Of a DNA stretch of 60,000 bases, positions 12,391 through 22,830 are shown piece by piece. Source of the DNA: Membranipora membranacea (taxonomy: Eukaryota > Bryozoa > Gymnolaemata > Cheilostomatida > Membraniporidae); NCBI GenBank assembly GCA_914767715.1, contig OU612069.1:6760001-6820000 (forward strand). Direction: 5' to 3'. A program made the position numbers and the translations under genes. The notes under the pieces are model-generated. The model did not search any database and was not told the origin of the DNA. It worked only from the letters and a program-made list of their open reading frames with translations. Position 1 is the first letter of the stretch, and every line of letters starts with the position of its first letter.

Positions 12391-13659
12391 TTAGTCAAAT
12401 ATATCCCTTGTCAGGGGAACACAACGGCAACTGAGATTTAATGAAACATTGAAAAGCAATAATATCTATTACAGAATAGGTGCTCAAATAGTCTGTGTCC
12501 CAATCTCTTACAACTCAGATGTTACTGTCCAGTGACCAGCAATGCATTATAAGTAACACCAAACAAAACTTAGTAACTCTGTCAATGTATGTAGGCCTAT
12601 TACGATACAATGCAATTAATTAAATATGTGTGTGGTACCCAGTCATTACGAAGTGCAGTGAAGTGAAAAGGTTATGTTTGTCATCTAACATGTCAGGTCT
12701 TTGTTGATTGATCTCAACCAAATTTGTTATGCAGTACATGCTTGGCACTTAGAATCTTACTCTGAATAATGTAAGAAAATATGACTGTGTATACAGAAGC
12801 TTACTTTATTAGCCGAATGACTACTGAAGAAAAGCGAAGGCTCTCAAAAATTATTGATCCTACTAATCTGTGACTTTCCCTTGTACGGAGACAGCTAGAG
12901 CTTGATAATTGTATCATCACTAAATGCAGCGGTGTTTCTTAGATCAATTAACCATTGAGATACAGGCAGCTGAATAGAGAGCTATATTGTGGATTTAAGG
13001 TTGATTGTATGATGAGATAGATCTTGACGAAAAACTTCCTGAGAAATTTATCCCCCATATTTTACAAAATTGAGCCTATATTCTACCTAAACAGGCATTT
13101 TTTAATTAATCCTTATTAATAAATGTTTTATTGGGCTTCGTGAAATATTAAGGGAATGAGAAGAGGATTAACATGGAATCACTGGTTGCCCTGAAATTCA
13201 TATGTGAAGTTTGTTCATGCGAAAGTTTACAAGATCACTTTGCAGTGAAAGTAAGCCAATGACTAACTGAGTACTAAATGGTGAGTTCATTACTTGCAAC
13301 AGGGCCAACTGACACCAAGTGTCACTACAGCTGCTATCCCTACAAATTCAAGACAAACTTAACTCGACTTGATTTTTTTCAGGCATGACCTCATATTGGC
13401 CGACAACTGAAATGTAAAATGATAAGTTATACTATTTTTTCAGTTATTGCTTTTGTTGTGACAGCTCATGCCCGCCCAACTAATTATTGATTGTCGTATT
13501 CGTTTGATAATTTTCTAATCAAGTTTTACCTAAAACATGCCTCAAAGACCCGGTTTATTTATTAATTTGTAAGGCCCGTTGGAGGGGAGAGGGGTGGCTT
13601 ACAGCGCCTCTGTCAAATCAAAGAAGCTTTATCTCTTTAACCCTAGAGTTTAGTTGGTT
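12391..13659. other. Unassigned intronic sequence
   Basis: AT-rich, no convincing frame, splice-bounded exon or repeat structure seen. It separates module M3 from the repeat fragment before the piggyBac gene. Confidence 0.5.
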
Positions 13660-13885
13660 CATTGTCAGAAGATATCCATAGTGTGGTCAAGCTGGTTGTC
13701 TAAATGCCAATAATACTGATAAGACTAAGGCAGGAAGTAATTTAATTAAAAATGATTATCTGTTGCCAGAGACCTTTGGAAATTGATAATGCATCTTTTA
13801 TACAGCATATCAACACTACTCTGGATCATCAAAATTCTGCTGTGGCTGGCTGGTGGCTTTAATTTTGGGTGCCTCTGTTGTTTGG
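13660..13885. repeat. Fragment of the module's distal segment
   Basis: Matches M1 around 3550-3765 and M2 around 8800-9010 (for example GCTGTGGCTGGCTGGTGGCT). Similarity stops abruptly near 13885, seventy bases before the piggyBac start codon. A roughly 30-bp piece of the same segment recurs at 18103-18132. Confidence 0.55.
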
Positions 13886-13954
13886 TACTTAGTATCTGTA
13901 TAATTGAAAACTTTCAACCATATCAAAATCAGCTGAAAATAGTCAAAATCAAAG

Positions 13955-14060
13955 ATGGCAGCCCCCAGGCCAAGAAGCAGAATCTCAGTAGATGATGATT
14001 TTGATGAGATTATGAATGACAGTGACAGTGAAGTAGATTCTTCTGGATCAGATGATGAAG
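13955..14060 (+). CDS. piggyBac exon 1: basic-then-acidic N-terminus
   Basis: Starts MAAPRPRSRISVDDDFDEIM and ends SGSDDEG at donor GAAG|GTGAGT, phase 1. An acidic, disordered N-terminus with serines is usual for piggyBac transposases. Start chosen because it is the first ATG of the open frame and matches the start of the relic at 6944. Confidence 0.75.
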
Positions 14061-14445
14061 GTGAGTTGTTACTCATTTCATTTTGGAAGTTTTTATCGAA
14101 CTAGCACTCTTTACAGCCAAGATACAGCCTGTGAAGAGGGTGTCTCAAAAATCAGATTTATTTTGCTGATTTATTGGTGTCAATGTAAACAACACTCACA
14201 GCCCTCACCTCCTACCTCAGTGACAACCTAAATATATTACGCCCATGCTAAACTGTCAGACCATCATTCTGGTGTATTGTAACTGACCATGAGTACCTTT
14301 TTTCTGTACATTAGATATCTTAGAAAATGATGGGATTCCCAAGATTTGATGATGCATTGAGTCAGTTGATTCATACTTGTGTGACTCACTAGGCTTACTA
14401 GGACTTGTCTCTAAATGCATTCATTTGTATATTATTTTGTTTTAG

Positions 14446-14616
14446 ACAGTGATCCAAATTACATAGATGCTACTGGTGACTCAGATAATGAAAGTAGAGT
14501 GGGAGATGGCCCAGGGAGTGATGCTGGAGAAGGTAGTGATGGTGCAGGTAGTGAACCAGGTCACATTGGCAGAGATATGATTGATCAACAACTATCATCT
14601 GAAGAGGAGGAACCAG
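14446..14616 (+). CDS. piggyBac exon 2: acidic Gly/Ser/Asp segment
   Basis: Acceptor TGTTTTAG, donor CCAG|GTATGT, phase 1 to phase 1 (171 nt). Encodes SDPNYIDATGDSDNES... and ends LSSEEEEPG. Low complexity, no domain; corresponds to block 2 of the minus-strand relic. Confidence 0.7.
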
Positions 14617-14878
14617 GTATGTTCACCGTGCTAATTATGTCCAATGTGATATAGATATATACATATATATATGAAATATATATACTCCATTACGGTTGTG
14701 GCGTTTATTTTATAAAAAGCCTTCTATCGCTAGACTTACATGCGTCAGATAGAGTTGTTTATTGAAACATGCGAGCCATTGAGACATGAATGTTTATATG
14801 AACACTGGTGCAAGGGTTACAGGTTATAGCCTCACTTCATGCATAGGCCTATAATATGAACTATTTTTGCTTGAATAG

Positions 14879-15046
14879 AACCCGCTGGTAGGGGACGTGG
14901 TGGTAGGGGACGTTGTGGTAGAGGACGTGGTGGTCGAGGTTTTTGTGGTGCTGCTGGTAGAGGTGCTGGTGTTAGAGGTGCTTATGGTCGTGTACGGGGT
15001 GGGAGAGGACGTGGTCCTGGTGTGAGACGGAGTAGACCTGATGGAG
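14879..15046 (+). CDS. piggyBac exon 3: RG/RGG-rich segment
   Basis: Acceptor CTTGAATAG, donor GGAG|GTATGA, phase 1 to phase 1 (168 nt). About 56 residues, dominated by Gly and Arg: AGRGRGGRGRCGRGRGGRGF, later VRGGRGRGPGVRRSRPDG. RGG-type segments bind RNA or nucleic acids in other proteins; here this is inference. The 5' part is built from 15-bp imperfect DNA repeats (GGTAGGGGACGTGGT-like), so the segment may have grown by slippage. Confidence 0.7.
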
Positions 15047-15242
15047 GTATGATGTCGACAATTTCGTTTTTGGCTTTTTATCTTTTTCACCTACGAATGC
15101 AACTGCTCATCACACCGAGCAGAAAAAACTTTGTACCTCTGAATATAGAACATGTATTCATAAGTTTATGTCTATTTATCTATCTCTATGCGGTTTCTTA
15201 CCTTCACGTTTATAAACATGTAGATAAGATACCACAGTGACG

Positions 15243-15302
15243 CCATGCGGAGAGCACTTACCTTCACGTTTATATATATGAAGATAAGTGCTCTTTGCAT
15301 GG
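15243..15302 (+). repeat. Imperfect hairpin in piggyBac intron 3
   Basis: Arms 15243-15266 and 15279-15302 (24 bp, three mismatches, 12-nt loop). The left arm also contains CTTACCTTCACGTTTATA, present a second time at 15198-15215 as a direct repeat. It may be a small MITE remnant. Confidence 0.6.
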
Positions 15303-15361
15303 TGACACATGATATGTAGTTATGTTATAAATCAAAACAGATCATTGTTTTGTTTTTCTAG

Positions 15362-16707
15362 ATGAATTCGTCTGGCAGATGGCTACTGACGCAGCTCTTC
15401 AGGTACCTGACTGTACTGCTCAGCATGGTGTAAATACAACAAAACTTCCAGCAGGATGTAGTGAGATAGATGCATTCTCTCTAATTTTCGATCGTACCTT
15501 TTACACTACCGTCAAATCTGAGACCAACCGCTACGCTCGAAGTAACATGTCTGACACACAGGCCGAATCATGGAAAACTGAAATACTGTCATGCATGTAC
15601 CGATTCTTCGCCATAATCCTTCACATGTGTATCGTGAAAAAACCAACCATAGCGGACTATTTCTCCACAGATCCTGTACTGCATAGCAGCTTCGCTAGTT
15701 CAACTGGCATGGGCCGCAACCGATTCCAGCAGATACTTAGGTACTTGCACCTGAATGACAATGCCAATCACGTACCCCGTGATCAGGATAGTCATGACCC
15801 ACTTTTCAAAACACGGCCGATATTTGACAGTCTGTTAGCTAAGTTTTGAGAGTTGTATACTCCTTGGTCAAATCTAACTGTCGATGAAGCGATGTGCCCA
15901 TTTTGTGGTAGGGTAGGATTTCGGGTTTACATGAAAAATAAACCAAACAAGTATGGAATGCGAGTAGAGTGTGTATGCGAATCTAATAGTGGCTATGTAT
16001 GTCAGATGGAAGTTTACACAGCCACAGGAGACAACACCGTAAATAGCCTGGTCACCCGTATACTCAATCCCTTTAAAAATAAAAACTACAGAGTTTACAT
16101 GGACAGACGCTACTCATCTCATATTCTATTCCGTGAGTTACCGACTAAAGGCATTTATGCAGTTGGTACCTGTATGTAAAATCGTCGAAATTTGCCAGGT
16201 GACTTTGCACAAAATCTGCAGAAGGGTGAGAGGGTGGCTAGGCAGTGTGGTGATATTCGGGCTACTAAGCGGAAGGACAAGAGAGACGTAATAACTTTGT
16301 CCACCGTAGATGCTGACGTAATGATCGACACAACAAATCCCAGGTCTAGATTTCATGATCACCAGGTAATGAAGCCGCAGACTGTCCAAACTTACAACAG
16401 CAATAAAGCTGGTGTTGACAAGCACCACGAGATGGCGAGCTACTACCCCATGTGCCGAAAGTCTCCCAAATGGTGGAAGAAGCTCTTCTTCTGGCTGTAC
16501 GTCATGGGAGTTGTAAACTCATTCAAAATCTACAAATTCTCAAATCCAACATCCAAACTCAGACTATCACAATACATCATAACATTGGCCAAAGAACTAT
16601 TGAAAGAAGCTGGTATCGAAGAGCGAAATCAACCCCCGAATGCTGCAGCTGAACCACGCAGGCATGTAACTGGCAATCACTTTCCAATCATAGCAGACAA
16701 TCTATAG
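15362..16707 (+). pseudogene. piggyBac exon 4: catalytic domain with two stops
   Basis: Acceptor TTTTTCTAG at 15361. The exon carries the N-terminal dimerisation-like region (FDRTFYTTVKSETNRYA, GRNRFQQILRYLHL), then the catalytic core with the three aspartates listed for the whole gene, and ends NHFPIIADNL at TAG 16705. A residue usually Arg in the GRxxFRVY region reads CPFCGRVGF here, perhaps a further decay change. Confidence 0.9.
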
Positions 16708-17289
16708 GTAATCTTTCACCTTTGCTGACATTCATGTATATATTACACTTAGCTTCATTGATATTACATTTCAGAACTTGTCATGCATGGTATATAACAT
16801 AAATTATTATACAATCATATTTCAATATATTACTTCATGGCTTTTGTCTTTTGAAATGCTCGTAAACTTTCCACAAACTTCTCATACATCGAATATAGAT
16901 TTTTCTAACAGTCTGACGCTCTTTTATACCCGTATTTCTTTTGTTTTTTACTGTCTCTCACAATTTAAAAGAAAAAGAGATGTCACCACAGCATTTTTGA
17001 TCCCTCCTGACAAAAAACCAGTGATAATCTTTGGTTCAGACTTGAGATTTAGCATGAATTCAAGCATACACGACCAGTCAATCGGGGAAAAAATTATCTT
17101 CTCAGCTGATTACGGCCTCCACTTTACCCCTACCCTAGCATGCTATATATTTTTCTAACCCTGGAATTTGTGCTCATTGGAACGATCATGAGCTGGGCAT
17201 TCCGATGATATGCATGATAAGAGGGCTACTACCAGCTGTGTTTCGGTTATGCTGCATTGAAAATCCCTGAAAGCGCCCGGTCACAGCGT
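16708..17289 (+). other. 3' non-coding part of the piggyBac element
   Basis: Follows the transposase stop. A 126-codon frame at 16778-17158 has no recognisable domain; a donor-like GTAATC directly after the stop (16708) and an acceptor-like TTTCAG at 16769-16774 are present, but the stop precedes the donor, so a further coding exon is unlikely. Confidence 0.4.
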
Positions 17290-17329
17290 GTATTGTTATA
17301 TAATAGGCGGTAGGTAGTCAAAGTGTTAA
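17290..17329 (+). mobile_element. Candidate right end of the piggyBac element (TTAA)
   Basis: Read from the minus strand, TTAACACTTTGACTACCTAC begins at 17329 and has the form of a piggyBac terminal repeat next to the TTAA target. It lies 620 bp beyond the stop codon. No matching left end is visible: 13886-13955 contains no TTAA, so the element's left end seems lost or rearranged. Confidence 0.4.
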
Positions 17330-17779
17330 TCATGTATTTGTAAGTAATCTGAGTTGGTTTATGATTATGAAGTAATTTTGTATCAGAATGATAGGATATC
17401 TATACCGCTAAGTAGCCTGAATCTTATTATATTGCATACCTACATACATTCCTGAGTGGGCATCTATGTAAAATTCATGTTTCATGGTGTGTCTAAATGT
17501 CTGAGGTAATATAGACAGCTTGTCCTTTCTTGTGTAAGGGATATAGTATTGAACAATAGCAGGTATAAACAAATAGAAGTGACAATTGTCACCAGCCAGT
17601 GTTTTTTTGTTTAATATTTGATACAGCCCTATACATAATAACTATCAATTGATTGGATTCTATAACATTTTGGGACGATAACTTTTCCTTGTTCGCTGTG
17701 AACAGAATTTGAAGTGTTGGTAGCTTAGGAGAACAAATCAAGATGAACTTGGCGATGTCTCGAGAGAAAATTAACACTT

Positions 17780-17970
17780 TTTGTTTGACCATAGGAACAG
17801 TAAGAATCGCAACGCAATGCATCGCAACTGGATATAAATTATTTGCAGATGACACTAATAATTTATGCTCAGACCCACCAACTTCAAAATAACATCTTTG
17901 TAATGATGAAGAGTGCAGGTCCGCAGCAAATCACTTCAGACTAAACACCAACAAAACTTTTAAGCTCGTT
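17780..17970 (+). mobile_element. LINE reverse-transcriptase fragment with FADDT motif
   Basis: Reads ATGYKLFADDTNNLCSD, the F/Y-A-D-D-T catalytic palm motif of non-LTR reverse transcriptases, then a stop, then AANHFRLNTNKTFKLVFK, which fits the N-x-x-K-T strand that follows. Both catalytic aspartates are present, but the flanks are decayed. Confidence 0.6.
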
Positions 17971-18132
17971 TTTAAAGCTCACAATGAAATAGGATGATGA
18001 ACCTCTAATACAGATTGTTTTACCTACACATTATAAATGGCCTGGAATTTTGGGACTACGCATCACTCAAGTTCACTGACATGTAAAAATTGTGTATTAG
18101 TACTGGCCTGTGGCTTTTCTTTTCGGTGCCTT

Positions 18133-19693
18133 TGGCAACTTTGCTGAAGTTGATGTGGTATACTGTTAGCACTTGTAACCTAGGATTGGCATTATCTTTG
18201 TGTTAGGCCGATGCTCAGTGACTTATATGGATTTCGTAGTTCAATAGCTGCAGGAATTATCATCTCCTTGTTTGTATAAATATTTAAACCAGAGTTATTA
18301 CCCCACAAATTTTATATACATATAGAAAGTCTTTTGTTCTGCTAAACAAAATCCACAAGAAATTTAGAAGAACAGAAACAAAAGACAGTGGATATTCTAG
18401 TTTGTATCAACTGGTTTGTCTGTTGATTGAAAGCCCAGCAGTTTTGAATTTGACTGCTATACTAAAATTAAGTGTTGATGCTAATTCCATGTATGGCACT
18501 CAAATGATGCCACACAAACATATTGAAACATTGTGATTTTGAAATAGAATTCAATGCACACAAAATTTTGCTATACTGAACTATTACTAAGCAAAAGTAA
18601 TGGAGAAATATTTATGCAGCAGCAGTGAATTTTTGTCAATTCTAACTTTAATAAGATCCGGAAATTAACAAGTGATATTATCAATACACACAATTACTGA
18701 TCAATTAAATTTGAGTTTGATTCTGCAAGGTTTTGGTAGCTTTGGTCTTAGCCTTGTATGGTATTTTTAAATCTGCCTATCGTATACCATGCTCACTGAG
18801 TTGGAACTTTATCGACAGAGGACTGGGGACTAGGAGGTATAAAGTTCCCTTAAACAAACTTGTCAAATTGATGATAATCTAGAGCAGCAGCATTTAACTC
18901 ACGATGGCAGCATTAGAGCTGCAACAACTTAGTATCCGATAGTTTCCTCTACTCTTTATTCTCTATGATACTTTTAAATTTCTTGCCACAAGTTGGTATT
19001 ACAGGTATGTGGGGTAGAGTCAATAGTGTATTCGCCGGAAGGGCTTTTAGTGGGCTTGACCCTACCAATTTTCAGCATGTCAATTTTGAAAATCCTCTTG
19101 AAACCTCTTAAACTTTTAATAACCAGGCGCGCAGAGGGGCGATTGTGAGATTGGTTGGGATTATGAATGGATTAGGCTGGTTGATATGGTGTGGTTTGCC
19201 AATTCTTACATGTTTTGAGGTTAAGATGTCATCAATGAGTTTTAAACTGATATTTTTGACATAAGGTAGGCTATGGCCAGAAATGTGACATTGCCGCTGT
19301 CTGAATCATTTTCAAGCAAGTCTCAATTTAAGATGCCCGTCGAATGAAATAACACCCATGCATAATATTTGTTGCAGCAAAGTCAAAATCATCAAGCAGG
19401 TCATGAATGAGCTCCGTAATTCGATAAATTTTCCATGGATTGTTTCTGCAGCAAGCCGATCGATAATTTTCCTTCCAAAATGGGCTGGAACACATTAAAC
19501 TACCTCTATTCCTCAGATAGTTCCTCAATATCCTTCCCTGCGGGAAGACTTTCCATAGCATTTCCTGTACCCAGCCTGGTTTGCCTATACAAAATCCATG
19601 GATACAGCCCTGGGTAGAATAGGCAGAGCAGTGCAATAGCCAATTACCATGATTTTTCCCTTGGACTGCCCTCAAACTACTGCTGCCACTCAT
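18133..19693. other. Unassigned intronic sequence
   Basis: No exon or repeat recognised. A 121-codon minus-strand frame at 19328-19693 (start MSGSSSLRAVQGKN, containing ELIHDLLDDFDFAATN) has no family I recognise and no clear splice context; it may be part of an unrecognised transposable element. Confidence 0.4.
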
Positions 19694-19696
19694 ACA

Positions 19697-19988
19697 AATT
19701 TGTGCTCATTGAATTCTGCATAGCTCCAAGATAATTAATTGAGACTTAAATCTCATAATTGTCACCTAATGGACAAATAATTTGCACAAACTGATCTTCA
19801 ATTTCAGGGCATGAAATCTACGCACCAGCTTATGACGTGTACAGTGTGCGCTAGTAAGACATAATTAGTTTCATACCCTAATTTTGACGATCAGTTTGTG
19901 CAAATTATTTGCTCATTAGGTGACAATGCTGAGATTGCAGCCTCATTTTATTAGTTCTGAGCTACACAGAATACTATAAGCACACATT
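19697..19988. mobile_element. MITE-like inverted-repeat element
   Basis: The inner arms are nearly perfect: 19757-19797 (ATTGTCACCTAATGGACAAA...) against the reverse complement of 19888-19928. Looser complementarity extends outward through AATCTCA and TTCTGCATAGCTC to about 19697 and 19988, so each arm is near 100 bp around a centre of about 90 bp. It has no coding capacity. Target duplication not clear. Confidence 0.65.
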
Positions 19989-20779
19989 TGGCTGTGTGGC
20001 AGCAGTGGTTTAAAACAGGCTTGCATCATGAAATACCTGTGACACAGAATAAATGTCTTTCATATGTTTTTGCCTGCAATCTGAGCAAAAAGCTATAGCC
20101 AACGTCACTAGGCACTGATTTTCTTCATCCTTGATTTTGGTACACCAATCTACACATATTTAAAATTAATACCAATACAATGATGGTCTGAAATAACCAG
20201 GGAGGGTGGGATATACCCTCTGCCACCCTCCCTGAAATATCAAACTAAAGCAATTAAATTTGAGTCCATAATTGCAAACAATTTGATATCGTCTTCTACA
20301 ATATAGCTAGTCTACAGGAGCGAACTCTCACTGCAGGAGCCATTGAAAATTTTTGGCAATAACAGGATAATCTCATTCATTGAACCCACCCACCCACCCA
20401 CAGACCATTAATAAGAGATTTCATCAAGTAACATTACATAGCACACTTTAATGTGTAAATACCTAGAGATAATAATCAGCCTTCACTCTATTGTTTCTTG
20501 GGGGATTAGGCTTCACATCCATTGTAAACTCAATATCAATGAAACTATTTCAAAGAGACAGGAGACACCTATCCTTGTTTAGGTGAACAAACTCAGAGTA
20601 GTTTTCACAATAGATGTTTCAATAACAAACCCAGGTGAAATCACCAAGCAGGGTTTATGGTTATGGTTAATCATCACATTGGGCCTATTTGAAAAGCTGG
20701 CAATACACAGTACTCAAAATATGTGAAAAATACGTAATCAAGTGTTTACAGCTGAGAAGAAATGTGTTTCCCTGATCTG

Positions 20780-21865
20780 ACAAAACACTAGAGTCTAGAA
20801 GTTTTGAAATATTACATCATAACACAGTGGAATTGCTGAGTGTGCCCCTGTACAATGTAAAATGATACAAAGCTTGGATGCTGCTTGAATTTGCTACTCT
20901 TTGACAGGGATTTCCGAGATCTTGTTACTATTGTCATTGCTAATAGTGTTGCTTGATGTGTAAATTGGCTGTAAGGTTATGATCTGGGCAAGCTCATAAG
21001 ATTTGACAAACTATCTTATAGGTATTAAAAAATGAAGAGTGTACTGTGGTCACATTAACCCCCATTCATGGGTACTGAAATGACTAAGGTAAAATATTGA
21101 ATAAATCTGCCGGTCCCTGTTTTAGAATCCTAATATTCTCTGTCATGTGGAGGTTTTCTAAAATTACTGGTTTTTCTATCATAATAGTAATTTTTATATT
21201 CTGCTTTCAAAATTAAATAAGGGTTCCATCTTCATTTTAGGAACAATAATCTAAGTCAGCATTCGATGCTCATAATCTGTTATCAATTTAAGTGATGTCA
21301 TGTTAGAAGACAAGACTACAGGTTCACATCAAACCTTCCTTGTGATATTAATTTTGTAACATTGTATTGTGCTGAGTGTGAGGCCTCTATACGATTCAAT
21401 ACGTTTCATTGTTTCAACATTGGTAAACAAAGGAATCCTTTATATGCTGTGCCTCGTTCTATACAATAGAGGATAAATGTACCATGTCAGCTTGCATCAA
21501 AAATTTATATGAGAAAGCTGAGAATAAATTTTAAGAAATGCTGCATTAAATGAAGGGAAATAGCGATAGAGTGATCCAAAATGATTCATATATTGATATC
21601 ATCATAATGTGGTTAGCAAAAAATTTATACGCTTCTAGCATATGTAGAAGTGCATTTTAATTGAGTCATCTGGTTAAAAGATAATTTTTTTGCCAACAAT
21701 TCATCATTTTTTATGAAATTCATGATTTTTTGCATTCATTTTGTGGATTAAATGGTAATACAACCACCAAGCCTGCACAATAACTTTCGATCAATTTGTG
21801 ATGGTTTCTGCATCAAATTTAAAAAATGTAGGGGGAGATAACGAGGAAACCATATAAGTCACTGA
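20780..21865. repeat. Diverged copy of the module's distal segment
   Basis: Follows M1 3770-4890 and M2 9015-9985 over about 1.1 kb with many substitutions and small indels; it ends in the shared stretch AAATGTAGGGGGAGATAA at 21823-21841. It carries no LRR exon. The frame open in M1 (4130-4315) and M2 (9243-9428) is disrupted here. Confidence 0.65.
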
Positions 21866-22560
21866 GTGTTAGAGAGAAATGAGAATGAATTGGAAGGAGG
21901 AAATATAGCCCAACTGACATTGATACCAATAATTTTCAGAGATGCTCATCATTTCATGGTGAGATTGACACACTGTCCGGATTTGCCAATTCTTCATTCC
22001 AATTATATTATGAAAAGTTCAGAATGTGATCCACTACTGAGAACTTTACCACGAGCTTGCAAGAGCCAGCAGTAGGCACCCCTGTGCTATATCTTATGCT
22101 ATGCGCTATGGTGATGGAGATAGTTATACAGAATTCACAAGGCAGTGTGAATGGGATATAGGTTGCGAATAACCAAATACTTCTGCCAATGAGGGCATTT
22201 ATGGACAAGGTTCAGGTTGTGGCTTCAATCTTTAGACTGTATGAGTTGATAAAGAGATGTGCGATGCGATTCAAACCTAGCTAGAGCCAGTCCCTGCCTT
22301 TGTGTTGAGGCAAACCTGTTCCAAATACCTAGAAACTGAGATTATTCCCACGCCTGCAGAGCAGCCGGCGAAGTGCTTACAAAGATGTTATAGCTTGCTG
22401 ATCACAGACAGGTTTCGCTGTCACATTTTCATCCTGCACACAGTATTGGTTGTTGCTAGGCAGACCATTAATTCAAGACATAAAATGGGCAAGAACTTAA
22501 CCTACTCAGGTCATTAAAAGTAGTTTGGCTTCAAGTTGCTGTAGAGTTATCTTCTCATTT
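21866..22560 (+). mobile_element. LINE reverse-transcriptase relic, copy 1
   Basis: Nearly the same sequence as 33117-33760 but with a few extra lesions. Recognisable pieces are decayed forms of the AISPSLFVMVM and LPMRAFMD motifs seen in copy 2. Starts directly after the module fragment ending near 21865, suggesting that the two were duplicated together or that one inserted next to the other. Confidence 0.55.
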
Positions 22561-22792
22561 TCATAAAATGTCGTACCAGGGACCTATTATGAATTAGAAG
22601 TTATCTCACTATGCCTAATTTGTCATATCCCGTCCTTGTATCCGGCTAAACATACAAACTTAAATGAGAGAATTCTTTAAAGAAGAAGATTCTAGGATCA
22701 AAATCAAGCACCAAGCAGAACAATCAATTGTGTCAATCTGGTTAGATAACTCTTCATAAACCATTTGCGCGATAGCAATAGAATAGAATAGA

Positions 22793-22830
22793 TAGCGATA
22801 TAGCGATATAGCGATATAGCGATATAGCGA
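22793..22830. repeat. 8-bp microsatellite (TAGCGATA)n
   Basis: About 4.75 perfect copies of TAGCGATA, preceded by a short GAATA/GATAG stretch. Confidence 0.9.

Larger units (their letters stand above)
13955..16707 (+). pseudogene. piggyBac transposase, four exons, two nonsense mutations
   Basis: DDE/DDD transposase of the piggyBac superfamily (DDE_Tnp_1_7 type), which cuts and pastes DNA at TTAA sites. Four exons join in phase: 13955-14060, 14446-14616, 14879-15046 and 15362-16707, giving 597 codons including the stop, the usual family size. All three catalytic aspartates are visible: D at 15883 (NLTVDEAM), D at 16102 (RVYMDRRY) and D at 16417 (KAGVDKHHEM). Family motifs MKNKPNKYGMRV and FWLYVMGVVNSFKIYK are also present. 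Two in-frame stops (TGA at 15847, TAA at 16177) with no frameshift make it a recent pseudogene; the TGA could come from a CGA arginine codon by CpG decay. No cysteine-rich C-terminal domain is seen. It lies in the long LRR intron, antisense to that gene. Confidence 0.9.

Noticed and set aside
12158-12394. 78-codon frame MTKRGSNRTWKIASLVFSFY in module M3
   Set aside because: The matching stretch in M1 (about 1585-1860) is frameshifted and has stops, so selection on the frame is unlikely.
14824-15090. Minus-strand frame rich in Ser and Thr opposite the RG-rich exon
   Set aside because: It is the antisense shadow of the Gly/Arg repeat codons of piggyBac exon 3.
16138-16428. 96-codon minus-strand frame inside the transposase exon
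   Set aside because: Antisense shadow of the piggyBac catalytic domain; the plus-strand frame has family motifs throughout.
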